Counted from the first letter of the stretch, positions 6,943-15,670 are shown. The stretch: 26,009 bases of DNA from Bacillota bacterium (GCA_023394255.1 JAEXAZ010000251.1:1-26009), one strand, 5' to 3'. Numbers and translations: made by a program. Notes: a model not told the origin generated them from the sequence alone.

Positions 6943-7869
6943 TCAGAGATAATCCTTTTCGCAGGCACGGGTGTGGAACCGCTTTTCCCCGCGCACGATC
7001 ACGCCAACCACCTTGGGGCCTGAATTGATGGCGATGGAAGCGCCCGCGCGGAACTTCATTTTGGGAGCGTGCCCGAATTTTTTTGCGGCGGCTTTCCACA
7101 TATCCTCGCCGTACTGCTCCACCGACCCGTAGACAATCGCGGCTGGCGCCTTTTTATCGGCACAGTGCGCAAAGGCGTGTTCAACGATGCGGGTCACCAC
7201 ATTTTTATCGCCGCGCACTTTTTCCACCACGGCGGTTTTTCCGTCAATGATCGAGATGACCGGGCGCAGCCCCAGCATATCGCCGACAAAGGCGGTGGCC
7301 GCCGGGATGCGTCCGGATTTTTTTGCGTATTCGAGGGAATAAGAGGCGAAATAGATTTCGACCGTTGAAAAGAAGTCTTCCAGATAATCAATGATTTCGG
7401 CGGAGGATTTTCCCGCTTTCACCATTTTAGAGGCTTCCAACAGCGGATAGCCGTAGCCGAACGTATAGGAGCCGGAATCAAGGACGGTGATGTTCAGCCT
7501 GCCCCGCGCCTCGGGGGTTTCCTCAAAGAACAGCTTTTTGGCGGATACGGACGCCTGGAACATGCTGGAACCGGCCGACGTGATGGTGACGTTGATGATA
7601 TCCGTATAACCGGCCTCAAACGCATCCTGATAGGATTGCTGGTAGGTCATCGGCAGGATATGGCTGGTAGACGGCAGTTCCTTTGCGGCGGCCAGCCGTT
7701 CATAAAATTCCTCGGTGGTAAAGTCGACGCGTTCAAAATATCCTTTGCCGTCGATGGTGATCGGAATCGGCAGCATGATAATGCCGCTTTCCTGCAGATC
7801 GGCATCCGAAATGTCGCTGGCGGAATCGGTAAGCAGAAGGATTTTCTGTTCATTTTTTTTCTTCGCCAT
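6943..7869 (-). CDS. DegV family protein (fatty-acid binding)
   Basis: 308 residues. ILLLTDSASDI at the N-terminus, LPSTSHILPMTYQQ (the conserved ligand-proximal TS motif), TITSAGSSMFQASVSAK, SLEYAKKSGRI and LRPVISIIDGKTAVVEKVRG are hallmarks of the DegV fold. Family members bind a fatty acid; some (FakB) present it to the kinase FakA for phosphorylation and phospholipid synthesis. No fakA is visible here, so a FakB role is possible but unproven. Start: MAKKKNEQ at 7869 with AAGGAG about 8 nt upstream, preferred over an ATG 14 codons earlier that lies near the trmL stop. It is second in a unit with trmL (19-nt gap) and is followed by a terminator. Confidence 0.92.
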   Translation of the reverse strand: MAKKKNEQKILLLTDSASDISDADLQESGIIMLPIPITIDGKGYFERVDFTTEEFYERLAAAKELPSTSHILPMTYQQSYQDAFEAGYTDIINVTITSAGSSMFQASVSAKKLFFEETPEARGRLNITVLDSGSYTFGYGYPLLEASKMVKAGKSSAEIIDYLEDFFSTVEIYFASYSLEYAKKSGRIPAATAFVGDMLGLRPVISIIDGKTAVVEKVRGDKNVVTRIVEHAFAHCADKKAPAAIVYGSVEQYGEDMWKAAAKKFGHAPKMKFRAGASIAINSGPKVVGVIVRGEKRFHTRACEKDYL

Positions 7870-7888
7870 ATATATTCTCCTTGTCCTG

Positions 7889-8404
7889 TTACAGGCCGTT
7901 TGCCGGTTCATCCCAGCTGTATTTTGTGAGCTGCCCGTGATTTTTCAGCGCAGGAAATCCCCATTGCCGCAGCGTCTCGTATGCCGCGACCGCGACCGTG
8001 TTTGACAGATTGAGGCTGCGCGCCCCCTCAATCATCGGCAGGCGCACGCAGCTGTCGGGATTTCGCCGGAGCAGTTCCTCGGGCAAGCCCGCGTCCTCCC
8101 GGCCGAACACCAGATAGGCATGATCGGGGTAGGCAATATCGACATACGTGTGCGGGGCTTTGGTTGTGAAATAGTAAAAAGCGCCCTGATTTTTTTCGAA
8201 AAATTCCGCGCTGGACGCGTAGGTTGTGATATCCAGAAGGTGCCAGTAATCCAGCCCGGCCCGTTTGAGTTTGGCGTCGGTAACCTGAAAACCCAAAGGC
8301 CCCACCAAGTGGAGGCGGGCTCCCGTGGCGGCGCAGGTACGGGCGATGTTGCCTGTGTTTTGGGGGATCTGGGGTTCTATCAATACGAGATTCAGAGTTG
8401 ACAT
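7889..8404 (-). CDS. trmL: tRNA (cytidine(34)-2'-O)-methyltransferase, SPOUT family
   Basis: Methylates the 2'-O of the wobble nucleotide (C34 or cmnm5U34) of leucine tRNAs using S-adenosylmethionine. 171 residues, close to the family norm of about 155-165. Conserved pieces are LVLIEPQIPQNTGNIARTCAATG at the N-terminus, LVFGREDAGLPEELL, and the knotted SAM site VRLPMIEGARSLNLSNTVAVAAYETLRQ near the C-terminus. The ribosome binding site is weak (GGTGA about 4 nt before ATG). The promoter at 8468-8497 faces away from the phage-like locus, so trmL marks the left host boundary. Confidence 0.95.
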   Translation of the reverse strand: MSTLNLVLIEPQIPQNTGNIARTCAATGARLHLVGPLGFQVTDAKLKRAGLDYWHLLDITTYASSAEFFEKNQGAFYYFTTKAPHTYVDIAYPDHAYLVFGREDAGLPEELLRRNPDSCVRLPMIEGARSLNLSNTVAVAAYETLRQWGFPALKNHGQLTKYSWDEPANGL

Positions 8405-8467
8405 CTATTCACCAGGTTTCAGGACGGCGAAGGCCGCCCGGATTGTAACAGTTGTTTCGTTGCTACT

Positions 8468-8497
8468 AATTTACCATTTGCAGGGCGTATCCGTCAA
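8468..8497 (-). promoter_or_regulatory. Promoter of trmL
   Basis: Minus-strand -35 TTGACG (8492-8497), an 18-bp spacer and -10 TAAATT (8468-8473), about 60 nt upstream of trmL. Confidence 0.55.
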
Positions 8498-8513
8498 GTG
8501 TCAGAACTTTATT

Positions 8514-8543
8514 TTGGAATCCTGTAAAAAATTTCAATATTTT
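8514..8543 (+). promoter_or_regulatory. Weak candidate promoter of the phage-like locus
   Basis: TTGGAA (8514-8519), an 18-bp spacer and TATTTT (8538-8543) is the best plus-strand pair in the AT-rich 206-nt gap between trmL and the terminase small subunit. The match is modest. No phage-type repressor gene or clear operator is nearby, so the control of the locus is unknown. Confidence 0.25.
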
Positions 8544-8610
8544 TAAAAATTTATGCATAAAAGCGGAAAAACAGGTCGGTTTTTGCAGTCAGGTTGAAAG
8601 GAGGCTGGCA

Positions 8611-9105
8611 ATGAAACAGTCACAGGAGGAAAAACGAAAAAGCCTGTTCTGCTTTTATACCGCGAGAGGGTATTCCCCGGAGGATGCCGCAAAGGCCGCG
8701 GGCTATCCGCCCACGGAATGCGGCGGGCAGGCCGCGCTTCTGCTGGGGCAGGCGCAGATCAGGCGCCGGTGCAAAAAGCTGTCGCGGGAGCTGAACTGGT
8801 GTTCGCCGGAGGCTCTGGCGAGGGCGGGGCTGGAACGTCTCGCGCTGGCGGGGGCTGACGGAACCGCCGAGCTTCTGCGGGACGACGGCGAACTGAACAG
8901 CGGGGCCGATTTTTTCAATGTGTCGGAGATCAGGCGGCCGAAGGGCGGAGGTCTGGAAATCCGGTTTTTCGACCGGCTCAAGGCGCTTTCGCTGCTGGCG
9001 GAACTCGGCGGCGACAGCGCCGACAGCGCGGGCTCGCTGCTGGACGCGCTCAGCCGGAGCGCGCGCAAACTGGAGGACGGGGACGAAGATGGCGCAGCGG
9101 TTTAA
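8611..9105 (+). CDS. Terminase small subunit (Terminase_2/XtmA-like)
   Basis: 164 residues. The N-terminal half contains a helix-turn-helix-like GYSPEDAAKAAGYPP segment for DNA recognition. The C-terminal EIRFFDRLKALSLLAELGG matches the conserved 'YDKLKALELLGKHLG' signature of the family. In phages the small subunit recognises DNA and directs the large subunit to start packaging; pac specificity would decide whether host DNA is packaged. GGAGG lies 7 nt before ATG. Its end overlaps the large-subunit gene by 17 nt, the usual gene order. First gene of the particle locus. Confidence 0.8.
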   Translation: MKQSQEEKRKSLFCFYTARGYSPEDAAKAAGYPPTECGGQAALLLGQAQIRRRCKKLSRELNWCSPEALARAGLERLALAGADGTAELLRDDGELNSGADFFNVSEIRRPKGGGLEIRFFDRLKALSLLAELGGDSADSAGSLLDALSRSARKLEDGDEDGAAV

Positions 9106-10363
9106 GCGCTTTTCCCCCAAACAGATGACGGCGCTTTGCTGGTGGTGCCCGGGAAGCAGGTTCCGGGACAGAGACGCGATTATCTGCGACGGGGCGGTGC
9201 GCAGCGGGAAAACATTCTGCCTGTCCATCGGGTTCGCCGTCTGGGCGATGACGGCCTTTGACGGGCAAAGCTTCGCGCTGTGCGGAAAGACGGTGACCTC
9301 CCTGCGGCGCAATCTGGTTCTCCCGCTTCTGGGGCACCTCAGGATGCTTGGATTTTGCTGCGAGGAGCGGCTGAGCCGGGGGTACCTAGACATTTCCCTG
9401 GGACGCAGGCACAACCGGTTCTATCTGTTCGGCGGGCGAGACGAGGGCAGCGCCGCCCTGATTCAGGGGGTCACGCTTGCCGGGGTGCTGCTGGACGAAG
9501 CGGCATTGATGCCGCGCTCGTTCGTGGAGCAGGCGCTTGCGAGATGTTCCGTCGAGGGCGCGAAGTTCTGGTTCAACTGCAACCCGGAGCACCCCTGCCA
9601 CTGGTTTTATACCGAGTGGATTCAGAAAGCCGGGCAGAAAAACGCGCTCTACCTGCATTTTACGATGAGGGACAACCCCTCCCTTTCCCAAAAGGTACTC
9701 AGGCGCTATGAAAGCCTTTATTCCGGCAGCTTTTACGAGCGGTTTGTTCTGGGCAAATGGGTGGCGGCGCAGGGGCTTGTTTATCCGATGTTCAGCGAGC
9801 AGTCCCATGTGGACAGGCAGGTTCCGGAATGCGGGAGGTTTTTCATCTCCTGCGATTACGGCACGGTCAACCCCATGTCGATGGGGCTATGGGGGGAGAA
9901 GGAAGGCGTCTGGTACCGGGTCGCGGAATATTACTATTCCTCTAAGGCTGCGGGCGCGCTCAAAACCGACGAGGAATACCACGTGGAACTGCTCCGGCTG
10001 GCGGGCGGCAGGAAAATCGAGGCGGTCATCGTCGACCCGTCGGCGGCGAGCTTTCTGGAGTGCATCCGCAGGCACGGGGATTTTCACGCGGTACCGGCCG
10101 ACAACGATGTCGCCAACGGCATCCGGACCGTCAGCACTTTGCTTGGGCAGGGGCGGCTCAGGTTTGGGGCTGGCTGCCGGGACTGCATCCGGGAATTCGG
10201 GCTGTACCGCTGGGACGAACGGGCGGGGCGCGACTGCCCGGTCAAGGAAAACGACCACGCGATGGACGATGTGCGCTATTTCGTCATGACGGCGCTGATG
10301 CGGGAAAACAGCGGATTTTTCGCGGCCAGCGTGGGACGTGAAACAGAAGGAGGGAAATGGTGA
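9089..10363 (+). CDS. Terminase large subunit (packaging ATPase/nuclease)
   Basis: 424 residues. ATPase: Walker A GAVRSGKT (35-42), Walker B GVLLDEAALM with D136/E137, and FNCNPEHPCHWFY as the coupling motif. Nuclease (RNase H-like): acidic residues D256 in SCDYGTVNP, D316 in VIVDPSAA and D393/D394 in HAMDDVRYF. Every catalytic position expected of a working motor is present, which argues against decay. The protein would dock on the portal and pump DNA into the head. Start: the open frame extends further upstream, but ATG 9089 (MAQRFKRFSPKQ) follows GGAGGACGGGGAC and gives the normal N-terminus, overlapping the small subunit by 17 nt. Confidence 0.95.
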   Translation: MAQRFKRFSPKQMTALCWWCPGSRFRDRDAIICDGAVRSGKTFCLSIGFAVWAMTAFDGQSFALCGKTVTSLRRNLVLPLLGHLRMLGFCCEERLSRGYLDISLGRRHNRFYLFGGRDEGSAALIQGVTLAGVLLDEAALMPRSFVEQALARCSVEGAKFWFNCNPEHPCHWFYTEWIQKAGQKNALYLHFTMRDNPSLSQKVLRRYESLYSGSFYERFVLGKWVAAQGLVYPMFSEQSHVDRQVPECGRFFISCDYGTVNPMSMGLWGEKEGVWYRVAEYYYSSKAAGALKTDEEYHVELLRLAGGRKIEAVIVDPSAASFLECIRRHGDFHAVPADNDVANGIRTVSTLLGQGRLRFGAGCRDCIREFGLYRWDERAGRDCPVKENDHAMDDVRYFVMTALMRENSGFFAASVGRETEGGKW

Positions 10364-11514
10364 AACTATCTGATTTATGGAACCGGGGCAAAAATGCGGC
10401 CAGCGTGCAGACGGCGCGGCAGCCGGTTTTCGGCTGGGATGCCGCGGTTCCGCTCTGCGCGCGGGACTGTGCGGTTTACGACGGGCTGCGCCGGTCAATC
10501 CCCGTCATCGACGCGGCCATTGACAAAATTGGGAGGCTCGTGGGCGGATGCGCCCCCGCCTGCCCGGATGCGGCGGCGCAGGCGGAGCTGGAACGGTTCT
10601 TTCGCGAAGTGGCTGTGGGGGCTTCCTCGCAGGAGATAGAGAGCTTTTTGCGCTGTTATCTCGACAGCCTGCTGACCTATGGCAGCGCGGTGGGGGAAAT
10701 TGTCCTGACGCGGGACGGGAAGTCGGTAGCGGGGCTTTACAACGCGCCGCTGCGCAATCTTGTTTTCCGGCATACGGACGACCCGTTCGGCGTGCAGGTC
10801 TGCACGCTGAAAAACGGCCTGACGCCTGTCCCGGCAGCCTGGCCGGAGCTGATCCTGTTTTCGGCGCTCAACCCGCGGCCGGGCGAAATCGCGGGATGTT
10901 CCCTGCTGGACAGCCTGCCGTTTGTCTGCGAGGTGCTGGAAAAAATCTACGCGTCTATCGGGCAGAATTTTGAGCGGATTGCCAACCTGCGCTTTGCGGT
11001 GACCTATAAGCCGGGCTCCAGCCCGGTTGACCGCGCTTGCGCGAAGGAGATCGCCGCTTCGATGGCAAAGGAATGGGCGGACGCGATGAGCGCCGCGAAA
11101 TCCGGCGTCATCAAGGACTTTGTCGCGGTGGGCGATGTGGACATCAAGGTCATCGGCGCGGATAACCAGATGATCGACACAGAGGTGCCGGTGCGGCAGA
11201 TGCTCGAACAGATTGTGGCAAAGCTGGGCATTCCGCCGTTCCTGCTGGGGCTGAACTGGTCGACCACCGAGCGGATGAGCGCCCAGCTTGCGGATATCCT
11301 GACCTCCGAACTGGAGAGTTACCGCAGGCTGCTGACGCCGGTGCTGATTCGGATCTGTAAGGTATTCCTGCGGCTGCGCGGCAATACCTGTGGTGTGGAG
11401 ATCGCATGGGACAGCATCAACCTGCAGGATGAACTCGAGCTGGCAAGCGCGCGGCTCACCGCGCTTGAAGCCGACAAGCTGGAACAAGAACTCGGAAAGG
11501 GGAACAAAGCATGA
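10357..11514 (+). CDS. Phage portal protein
   Basis: 385 residues, on the short side for portals. Typical features are RRSIPVIDAAIDKIGRLV near the N-terminus, the LTYGSAVGEIV segment, and IVAKLGIPPFLLGLNWSTTERMSAQLADIL followed by a long C-terminal helix. These match the HK97/SPP1-type portal core with its stem and wing. The dodecameric portal forms the vertex through which terminase packages DNA. It overlaps the terminase stop by 7 nt and has AGAAGGAGGG immediately upstream. It overlaps the protease gene by ATGA. Confidence 0.88.
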   Translation: MVKLSDLWNRGKNAASVQTARQPVFGWDAAVPLCARDCAVYDGLRRSIPVIDAAIDKIGRLVGGCAPACPDAAAQAELERFFREVAVGASSQEIESFLRCYLDSLLTYGSAVGEIVLTRDGKSVAGLYNAPLRNLVFRHTDDPFGVQVCTLKNGLTPVPAAWPELILFSALNPRPGEIAGCSLLDSLPFVCEVLEKIYASIGQNFERIANLRFAVTYKPGSSPVDRACAKEIAASMAKEWADAMSAAKSGVIKDFVAVGDVDIKVIGADNQMIDTEVPVRQMLEQIVAKLGIPPFLLGLNWSTTERMSAQLADILTSELESYRRLLTPVLIRICKVFLRLRGNTCGVEIAWDSINLQDELELASARLTALEADKLEQELGKGNKA

Positions 11515-12455
11515 AACAGGCGGTGATCCTGAAATCGGCACAAAGCGCGCCCGCCACGGCGGAACAGCTGGAAAAGGTCAACCAGTACACGCGCAGGGAT
11601 TTGAACGCGGACGAAGTCTATGTTTTTTCGCTGGTGCTCTGCGATAATGAGGTCGACCGCGATTACGAGCGGTTCCCGACTGAATCGCTGCAAAAGCTGG
11701 CGGAACTGTATCTCGGCAAAACCGGCATCTTTGACCACAACCCCAGGGGAGAGAACCAGACGGCGCGCATCTTTGAGACGGCGCTTGAACGGGACGAATC
11801 CCGCGCAACGCAGGCCGGCGAGCCTTACTGCGCCCTGCGCGCTTGGGCATACATGGTGCGCTGCAAAAAAAATGCCGACCTGATTCTGGAAATCGACGCG
11901 GGTATTAAAAAAGAGGTCAGTGTCGGCTGCGCGGTGGAACGGACGGAATGTTCGGTCTGCGGCGCGGATATGCGCAAGAATCCCTGCACGCATGAAGCGG
12001 GCGGGAAGTACGGCGGCGAACTCTGTTACCGTTCCTTAATCCATCCGACCGACGCCTATGAGTGGTCGTTTGTGGCGGTGCCTGCCCAGAAGCAGGCGGG
12101 GGTGACCAAAGGGCTGGTCTCCCCGGACGGCGAACTGCTCAAGTCGCTTGAACAGGGAGCTGTCACGCTGAGCAAGGCGCAGGCAAACGAGCTTGCGAAG
12201 CAGCTCCGGGAACTGAACGTACTGGCGGAGGAAGGGCGCAGACGGGTGCGGGAGCTGAGATGCAGTTTTGTCGCGGCCGGGGCGTTCGCCCTGCCCGATG
12301 TGGCCGCGGAAGTGCTGGGGCAGGTTGCGGAAAAACTGGACGCGGGGCAGCTCGAAGCGCTCTGCAAAGGGATGCGGGAGAAGCTGCCGCCCCTCTTGCA
12401 GCTGGGCGGCGAGGCGGATTCGGAAAAACCAGACAACGGAGCGTTCCTGATTTAA
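11511..12455 (+). CDS. Prohead-protease-like protein with embedded Cys/His cluster
   Basis: 314 residues, lying between portal and capsid where the maturation protease belongs. Candidate triad positions are H76 (GIFDHNPRG), S137 (KKEVSVGC) and E184 (DAYEWSFVAVPAQ), the pattern of HK97-type prohead proteases. Between Ser and Glu lies a C147-x2-C150-x8-C159-x-H161 cluster with another Cys at 172, which looks like a small metal-binding knuckle. The C-terminal third (about 205-300) is helical, charged and may serve as an internal scaffold, since no separate scaffold gene is present. It could also be called XkdF-like by position. The fold assignment rests on motifs only. Confidence 0.7.
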   Translation: MKQAVILKSAQSAPATAEQLEKVNQYTRRDLNADEVYVFSLVLCDNEVDRDYERFPTESLQKLAELYLGKTGIFDHNPRGENQTARIFETALERDESRATQAGEPYCALRAWAYMVRCKKNADLILEIDAGIKKEVSVGCAVERTECSVCGADMRKNPCTHEAGGKYGGELCYRSLIHPTDAYEWSFVAVPAQKQAGVTKGLVSPDGELLKSLEQGAVTLSKAQANELAKQLRELNVLAEEGRRRVRELRCSFVAAGAFALPDVAAEVLGQVAEKLDAGQLEALCKGMREKLPPLLQLGGEADSEKPDNGAFLI

Positions 12456-12488
12456 GCCATAAAAAATAATTTTAACGGAGGTTTTGCA

Positions 12489-13511
12489 ATGAATTATCAG
12501 AACATCAGGCTGGACAAATCCATGTACAAAGGCGGCGTGCCGTTTTCCGCGCAGCTGGAAAAGCGCGACCCGTCCCAGAACTATGCCGGGACCGAGCTGG
12601 CGGGGCTGGACGCGTTTCAGCGCCAGCTCAAGCGGTTTGACATTAAAGTAAGCGGGGCCGCGAGCGATTCCATCTCCAAATTCTTCAGCACAGGCGATTC
12701 GGCCGCGCTGTTCCCGGAGTATGTGCAGCGCGCCGTGATGCAGGGCGCGGACGAAAGCGCCGTGATCAACAGCGTGATCGCTTCCAAGACGGTCATCAAC
12801 TCGCTGGATTACCGCACGATCGCCACCGATACGGGGCACGATGTGGAAGCGGCGGTTGTCGCGGAGGGCGAGGCGATTCCGCAGACAGTCATCAGGCTCA
12901 AGGACAACCTTGTCCGGCTGACGAAGCGCGGGCGCATGCTGGTGGCTTCCTATGAGGCGATCAAGTTCCAGCGCATCGACCTGTTCACCGTTACCCTCAA
13001 GCAGATTGGCGCTTATATCACAAGGGCACAGCTGAAAGACGCGGTGGATGTCCTGATCAACGGGGACAGCCCGAACGACGCAAACGGCAACAAAGCGGAG
13101 GTGCTTGCCACACATAACACCGGAGCGCTGGCCTATGACGACCTGCTGAATCTCTGGTCCAAATTTGAGGATTTCCGGATGAACACGATGATCGTGTCGC
13201 CCGACATGATGCAGAAACTGCTGACACTCAGCGAACTGCGCGACCCGACGGCGGGGCTCAATTTCTCCGGCAGCGGCATGATCGGCACGCCGTTCGGCGC
13301 CAGCGTGATCAAATCCACCGCCGTTCCGGAGGGGACGATTGTCGCGCTGGACAAGAATTTCGCGCTGGAAATGGTGACCGCGGGGGACATTACCGTGGAT
13401 TACGACAAGCTGATCGATTCCCAGCTGGAACGTGCGGCGGTGACTTCGACTTCCGGATTCGCGAAAATCTTCCCGGAGGCCACGAAGGTGCTGCGCCTGA
13501 AAACCGCTTAA
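12489..13511 (+). CDS. Major capsid protein, HK97 fold (XkdG-like)
   Basis: 340 residues. Context (after portal and protease, before connectors) and sequence agree: a charged N-terminal arm, LFPEYVQRAVMQGADESAVINSVIA, an E-loop-like region around AEGEAIPQTVIRLKDNLVRLTKRGRML, the ITRAQLKDAVDVLINGD helix, and a C-terminal P-domain/A-domain with FGASVIKSTAVPEGTIVALDKNFALEMV. It builds the icosahedral head. ACGGAGG precedes ATG by 9 nt. The 33-nt gap before it is the longest within the locus, is A/T-rich and may allow extra initiation or processing, as expected for the most abundant protein. Confidence 0.87.
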   Translation: MNYQNIRLDKSMYKGGVPFSAQLEKRDPSQNYAGTELAGLDAFQRQLKRFDIKVSGAASDSISKFFSTGDSAALFPEYVQRAVMQGADESAVINSVIASKTVINSLDYRTIATDTGHDVEAAVVAEGEAIPQTVIRLKDNLVRLTKRGRMLVASYEAIKFQRIDLFTVTLKQIGAYITRAQLKDAVDVLINGDSPNDANGNKAEVLATHNTGALAYDDLLNLWSKFEDFRMNTMIVSPDMMQKLLTLSELRDPTAGLNFSGSGMIGTPFGASVIKSTAVPEGTIVALDKNFALEMVTAGDITVDYDKLIDSQLERAAVTSTSGFAKIFPEATKVLRLKTA

Positions 13512-13526
13512 AACGGAGGACGTCTG

Positions 13527-13877
13527 ATGGAACTTGAACAGGTATATCAGCAGTTTGCGCGGTTCGCGGGACTGGATGCGGAAGCCGGGCGCATATGGCT
13601 GCCGCTTTGCGAGGCGGCAATTGCAAAGCTGCGCGGCATGCTTGTCCCCGACGCGCCGGAAAATGACGCAAGACTGGTTCTCGCGGCGGCGGGCGAGGCG
13701 TACTATCAGTACGCCCTTGCCCGCGGCACCGATGCCGAAAGCGTCAAAATCGGTGAAATTTCGATTTCATCGCAGAGCGGGACGGGCGCGCAGTCCGTCC
13801 GCGCCCTGCGGGACGAGCTTCTGGCGGGCGCGTCGCCCCTGCTGGAACCCGCGGACGGATTAAGGCGGGTGCCGTGA
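13527..13877 (+). CDS. Head-tail connector/adaptor protein
   Basis: 116 residues, mainly helical, ending in VKIGEISISSQSGTGAQSVRALRDELL, a segment common in gp6/gp15-type adaptors that sit below the portal. Its position directly after the capsid gene supports this. Strong ACGGAGGA about 8 nt before ATG. It is the first of three small genes that match the usual adaptor, stopper and tail-terminator trio. The exact homologue (XkdH versus a gp6-like adaptor) is uncertain. Confidence 0.65.
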   Translation: MELEQVYQQFARFAGLDAEAGRIWLPLCEAAIAKLRGMLVPDAPENDARLVLAAAGEAYYQYALARGTDAESVKIGEISISSQSGTGAQSVRALRDELLAGASPLLEPADGLRRVP

Positions 13878-14212
13878 TGGAACTGCGGTCAACAATCCGA
13901 AATGCTTTACAGGCGCTTGGCGGGGAAGTCAGCCTCGAAAAAGACGGCGCGACCTATCGCTTTTCTGCCTGTATTCAGCCGGACGCTTATCAAACGCAGG
14001 AGGGCAGCCGCCCCCCGCAGACCCGGTTCGGGAAAGCGGACCCACGGCAGTATCTGTATTACGGCCCGCTGGAAAACGGCGGCGAACTGGTGGAGGCCGG
14101 AACGCTGCTCAGGCAGGGAGAAACGGTCTATCTGGTACAGCTCTGCCACGATTTTTGCTGGCAGGGGGAAGCGGTTTACAGGCGGGCCGTGCTGAAAAGG
14201 CAGGAGGGCTGA
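13877..14212 (+). CDS. Probable head-closure (stopper) protein
   Basis: 111 residues from ATG 13877, which overlaps the upstream stop by one base (TGATG). A GTG one codon earlier (13874) would give a GTGA overlap instead. The sequence is beta-rich with FSACIQPDAYQTQEG, DPRQYLYYGPLENGG and LVQLCHDFCWQGEAVYRRAVL, resembling stopper proteins of contractile and siphovirus connectors. Position two after the capsid supports this. No catalytic motif. Assignment is by size, composition and order. Confidence 0.5.
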   Translation: MELRSTIRNALQALGGEVSLEKDGATYRFSACIQPDAYQTQEGSRPPQTRFGKADPRQYLYYGPLENGGELVEAGTLLRQGETVYLVQLCHDFCWQGEAVYRRAVLKRQEG

Positions 14213-14213
14213 C

Positions 14214-14651
14214 ATGGAACAGTTGTTGAAAATCAGGCAGAATGTGACGGCGTATCTGCGGGAAGCGCTCTCCGACATGGATGTGGGGGTTACCGGGGAC
14301 TATCCGGAGCATGGAAAAGCCGTGAAAAAGGACTGTATCGCCGTCGGGCTGGACGCGGCGGAACTCTGCGGCAGCCAGGTGTGCCTGACACTGCGGTTTG
14401 ACCTGCTTGGGCAGGACGGCGCGGGCTGCCGCCGGTTGTTTGACCGGCTGTGTGAAGTTTTGCTTGACCGGAAGAACGGGATGGGGGTCGGCAAACTCGC
14501 CTGCGGGGAACTGCGGGCGGATGAGGCCCTGTCCGGTACGGTGCTGACGGCGAAAGCAGAACTGACCGGGATTTTGGAGGAAGCCGGGGAGGAAGACGGA
14601 GAGCCGGTCAGCGGCGTAATCATCAAAAGCGAGGGAGTGGAAACAGCATGA
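14214..14651 (+). CDS. Probable tail terminator/completion protein
   Basis: 145 residues. An N-terminal helix (LLKIRQNVTAYLREAL) is followed by alternating strands with VCLTLRFDLLGQDGAGCRRLFDRLCEVLL, the pattern of tail-terminator proteins that cap the tube and join it to the head. It lies directly before the sheath gene, as expected. AGGAGGG precedes ATG 14214. The end overlaps the sheath gene by ATGA. The family link is inferred, not certain. Confidence 0.5.
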   Translation: MEQLLKIRQNVTAYLREALSDMDVGVTGDYPEHGKAVKKDCIAVGLDAAELCGSQVCLTLRFDLLGQDGAGCRRLFDRLCEVLLDRKNGMGVGKLACGELRADEALSGTVLTAKAELTGILEEAGEEDGEPVSGVIIKSEGVETA

Positions 14652-15643
14652 CAGAACTGCCAAAAACACTGCGCCCCGGGGTATTCATCTCGGCCGGCAT
14701 AGCGCCCGCCTGCTGCGGAACAACGCGCGGAGGGGCGGCGGTCGTGGCGCAGGCCGGATCCGGCGAGGCGGGTAAAGCCATCAGGCTGGAGACTGCCGCC
14801 GACGCGCGGCAGTTCGGCGGAGACAGCGCGCTTTGCAGAATGGCGTCCATTCTGCTGGAGGTCAGCATTTCGCCCGTCTGGGCGGTGCCCGCAGGCGCGG
14901 ATTACGAGGCGGCCTATGCCGCGTGCGAAGCGCTGGACGATCTTCTGGCGGTGACGGGGGACGGCGGCGCGCAGGCGCTTTGCGCCCACGTGGAGCGCTG
15001 CCGCGAGAACGGGAAGGAACGGGTGGGGATTCTGCCTGCGTCTTCCGTGGAGGCGGCGTGCGACGCGGCAAAAGAGGCCAACAGCCCGCATCTGGTGATC
15101 GTCTGCGACGGCGGGACAAGGACGGAGGAAACTGCGGCGGCATTCGCAGCCGCGGTCGTGCAAGCTCCCGCAGGGGAAACCCTCAACGGGACGGTGCTGC
15201 CGCTTGCCGAGTTTGACGGCGCGCTTTCCGACGGCCAGATTGAGACGCTGCTTGGGTTTGGCGTAACGCCGGTGGAACGCTTGGATATGAAAGCGTCGGT
15301 TGTGCGGGCGGTCACAAGCTGCACGTCCGCGCTGGGCAGACAGACGCGCATGTTTTCCAGCCTTTCCGCGACGCTTGCGGCGGACGATGTGGTGCGGACA
15401 ATCAGGCAGGCGGTACGCCTTCGCCTGAAAGGGATGAAAAATACGGCGGTCACGCGGGAAAGCATCGCTTCGCAGATCGTGGTGGAGCTGGAAAACAAAC
15501 GGACGCAGGGCGTGATCGACAGCTATCTGCCGCCGGTGGTAAAGCCCCATCCGGAGGATCCGTCTGTCTGCGCCGTCACGCTGCGGTTTCGCGCCGCGCC
15601 GGAAATCAGCCAGATTGTCATATCGGCGCAGATTTTGCTTTGA
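14648..15643 (+). CDS. Contractile tail sheath protein (XkdK-like, compact)
   Basis: 331 residues, clearly shorter than PBSX XkdK or T4/P2-class sheaths, as if outer decoration domains are missing. An N-terminal RPGVFISAGIAP start and a conserved C-terminal domain (about 195-331) with LSDGQIETLLGFGVTPVERLDMKASVVRAVTSCTS, a VVRTIRQAVRLRLKG helix, VELENKRTQGVIDSYLPPVVKP and a final beta strand (EISQIVISAQILL) match the sheath family. Sheath subunits wrap the tube and contract on triggering. Its presence means the particle would have a contractile, not flexible, tail. Overlap ATGA with the upstream gene. Confidence 0.8.
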   Translation: MTELPKTLRPGVFISAGIAPACCGTTRGGAAVVAQAGSGEAGKAIRLETAADARQFGGDSALCRMASILLEVSISPVWAVPAGADYEAAYAACEALDDLLAVTGDGGAQALCAHVERCRENGKERVGILPASSVEAACDAAKEANSPHLVIVCDGGTRTEETAAAFAAAVVQAPAGETLNGTVLPLAEFDGALSDGQIETLLGFGVTPVERLDMKASVVRAVTSCTSALGRQTRMFSSLSATLAADDVVRTIRQAVRLRLKGMKNTAVTRESIASQIVVELENKRTQGVIDSYLPPVVKPHPEDPSVCAVTLRFRAAPEISQIVISAQILL

Positions 15644-15670
15644 GGCAGCGGAATTTTGAAAGGACAGAAG

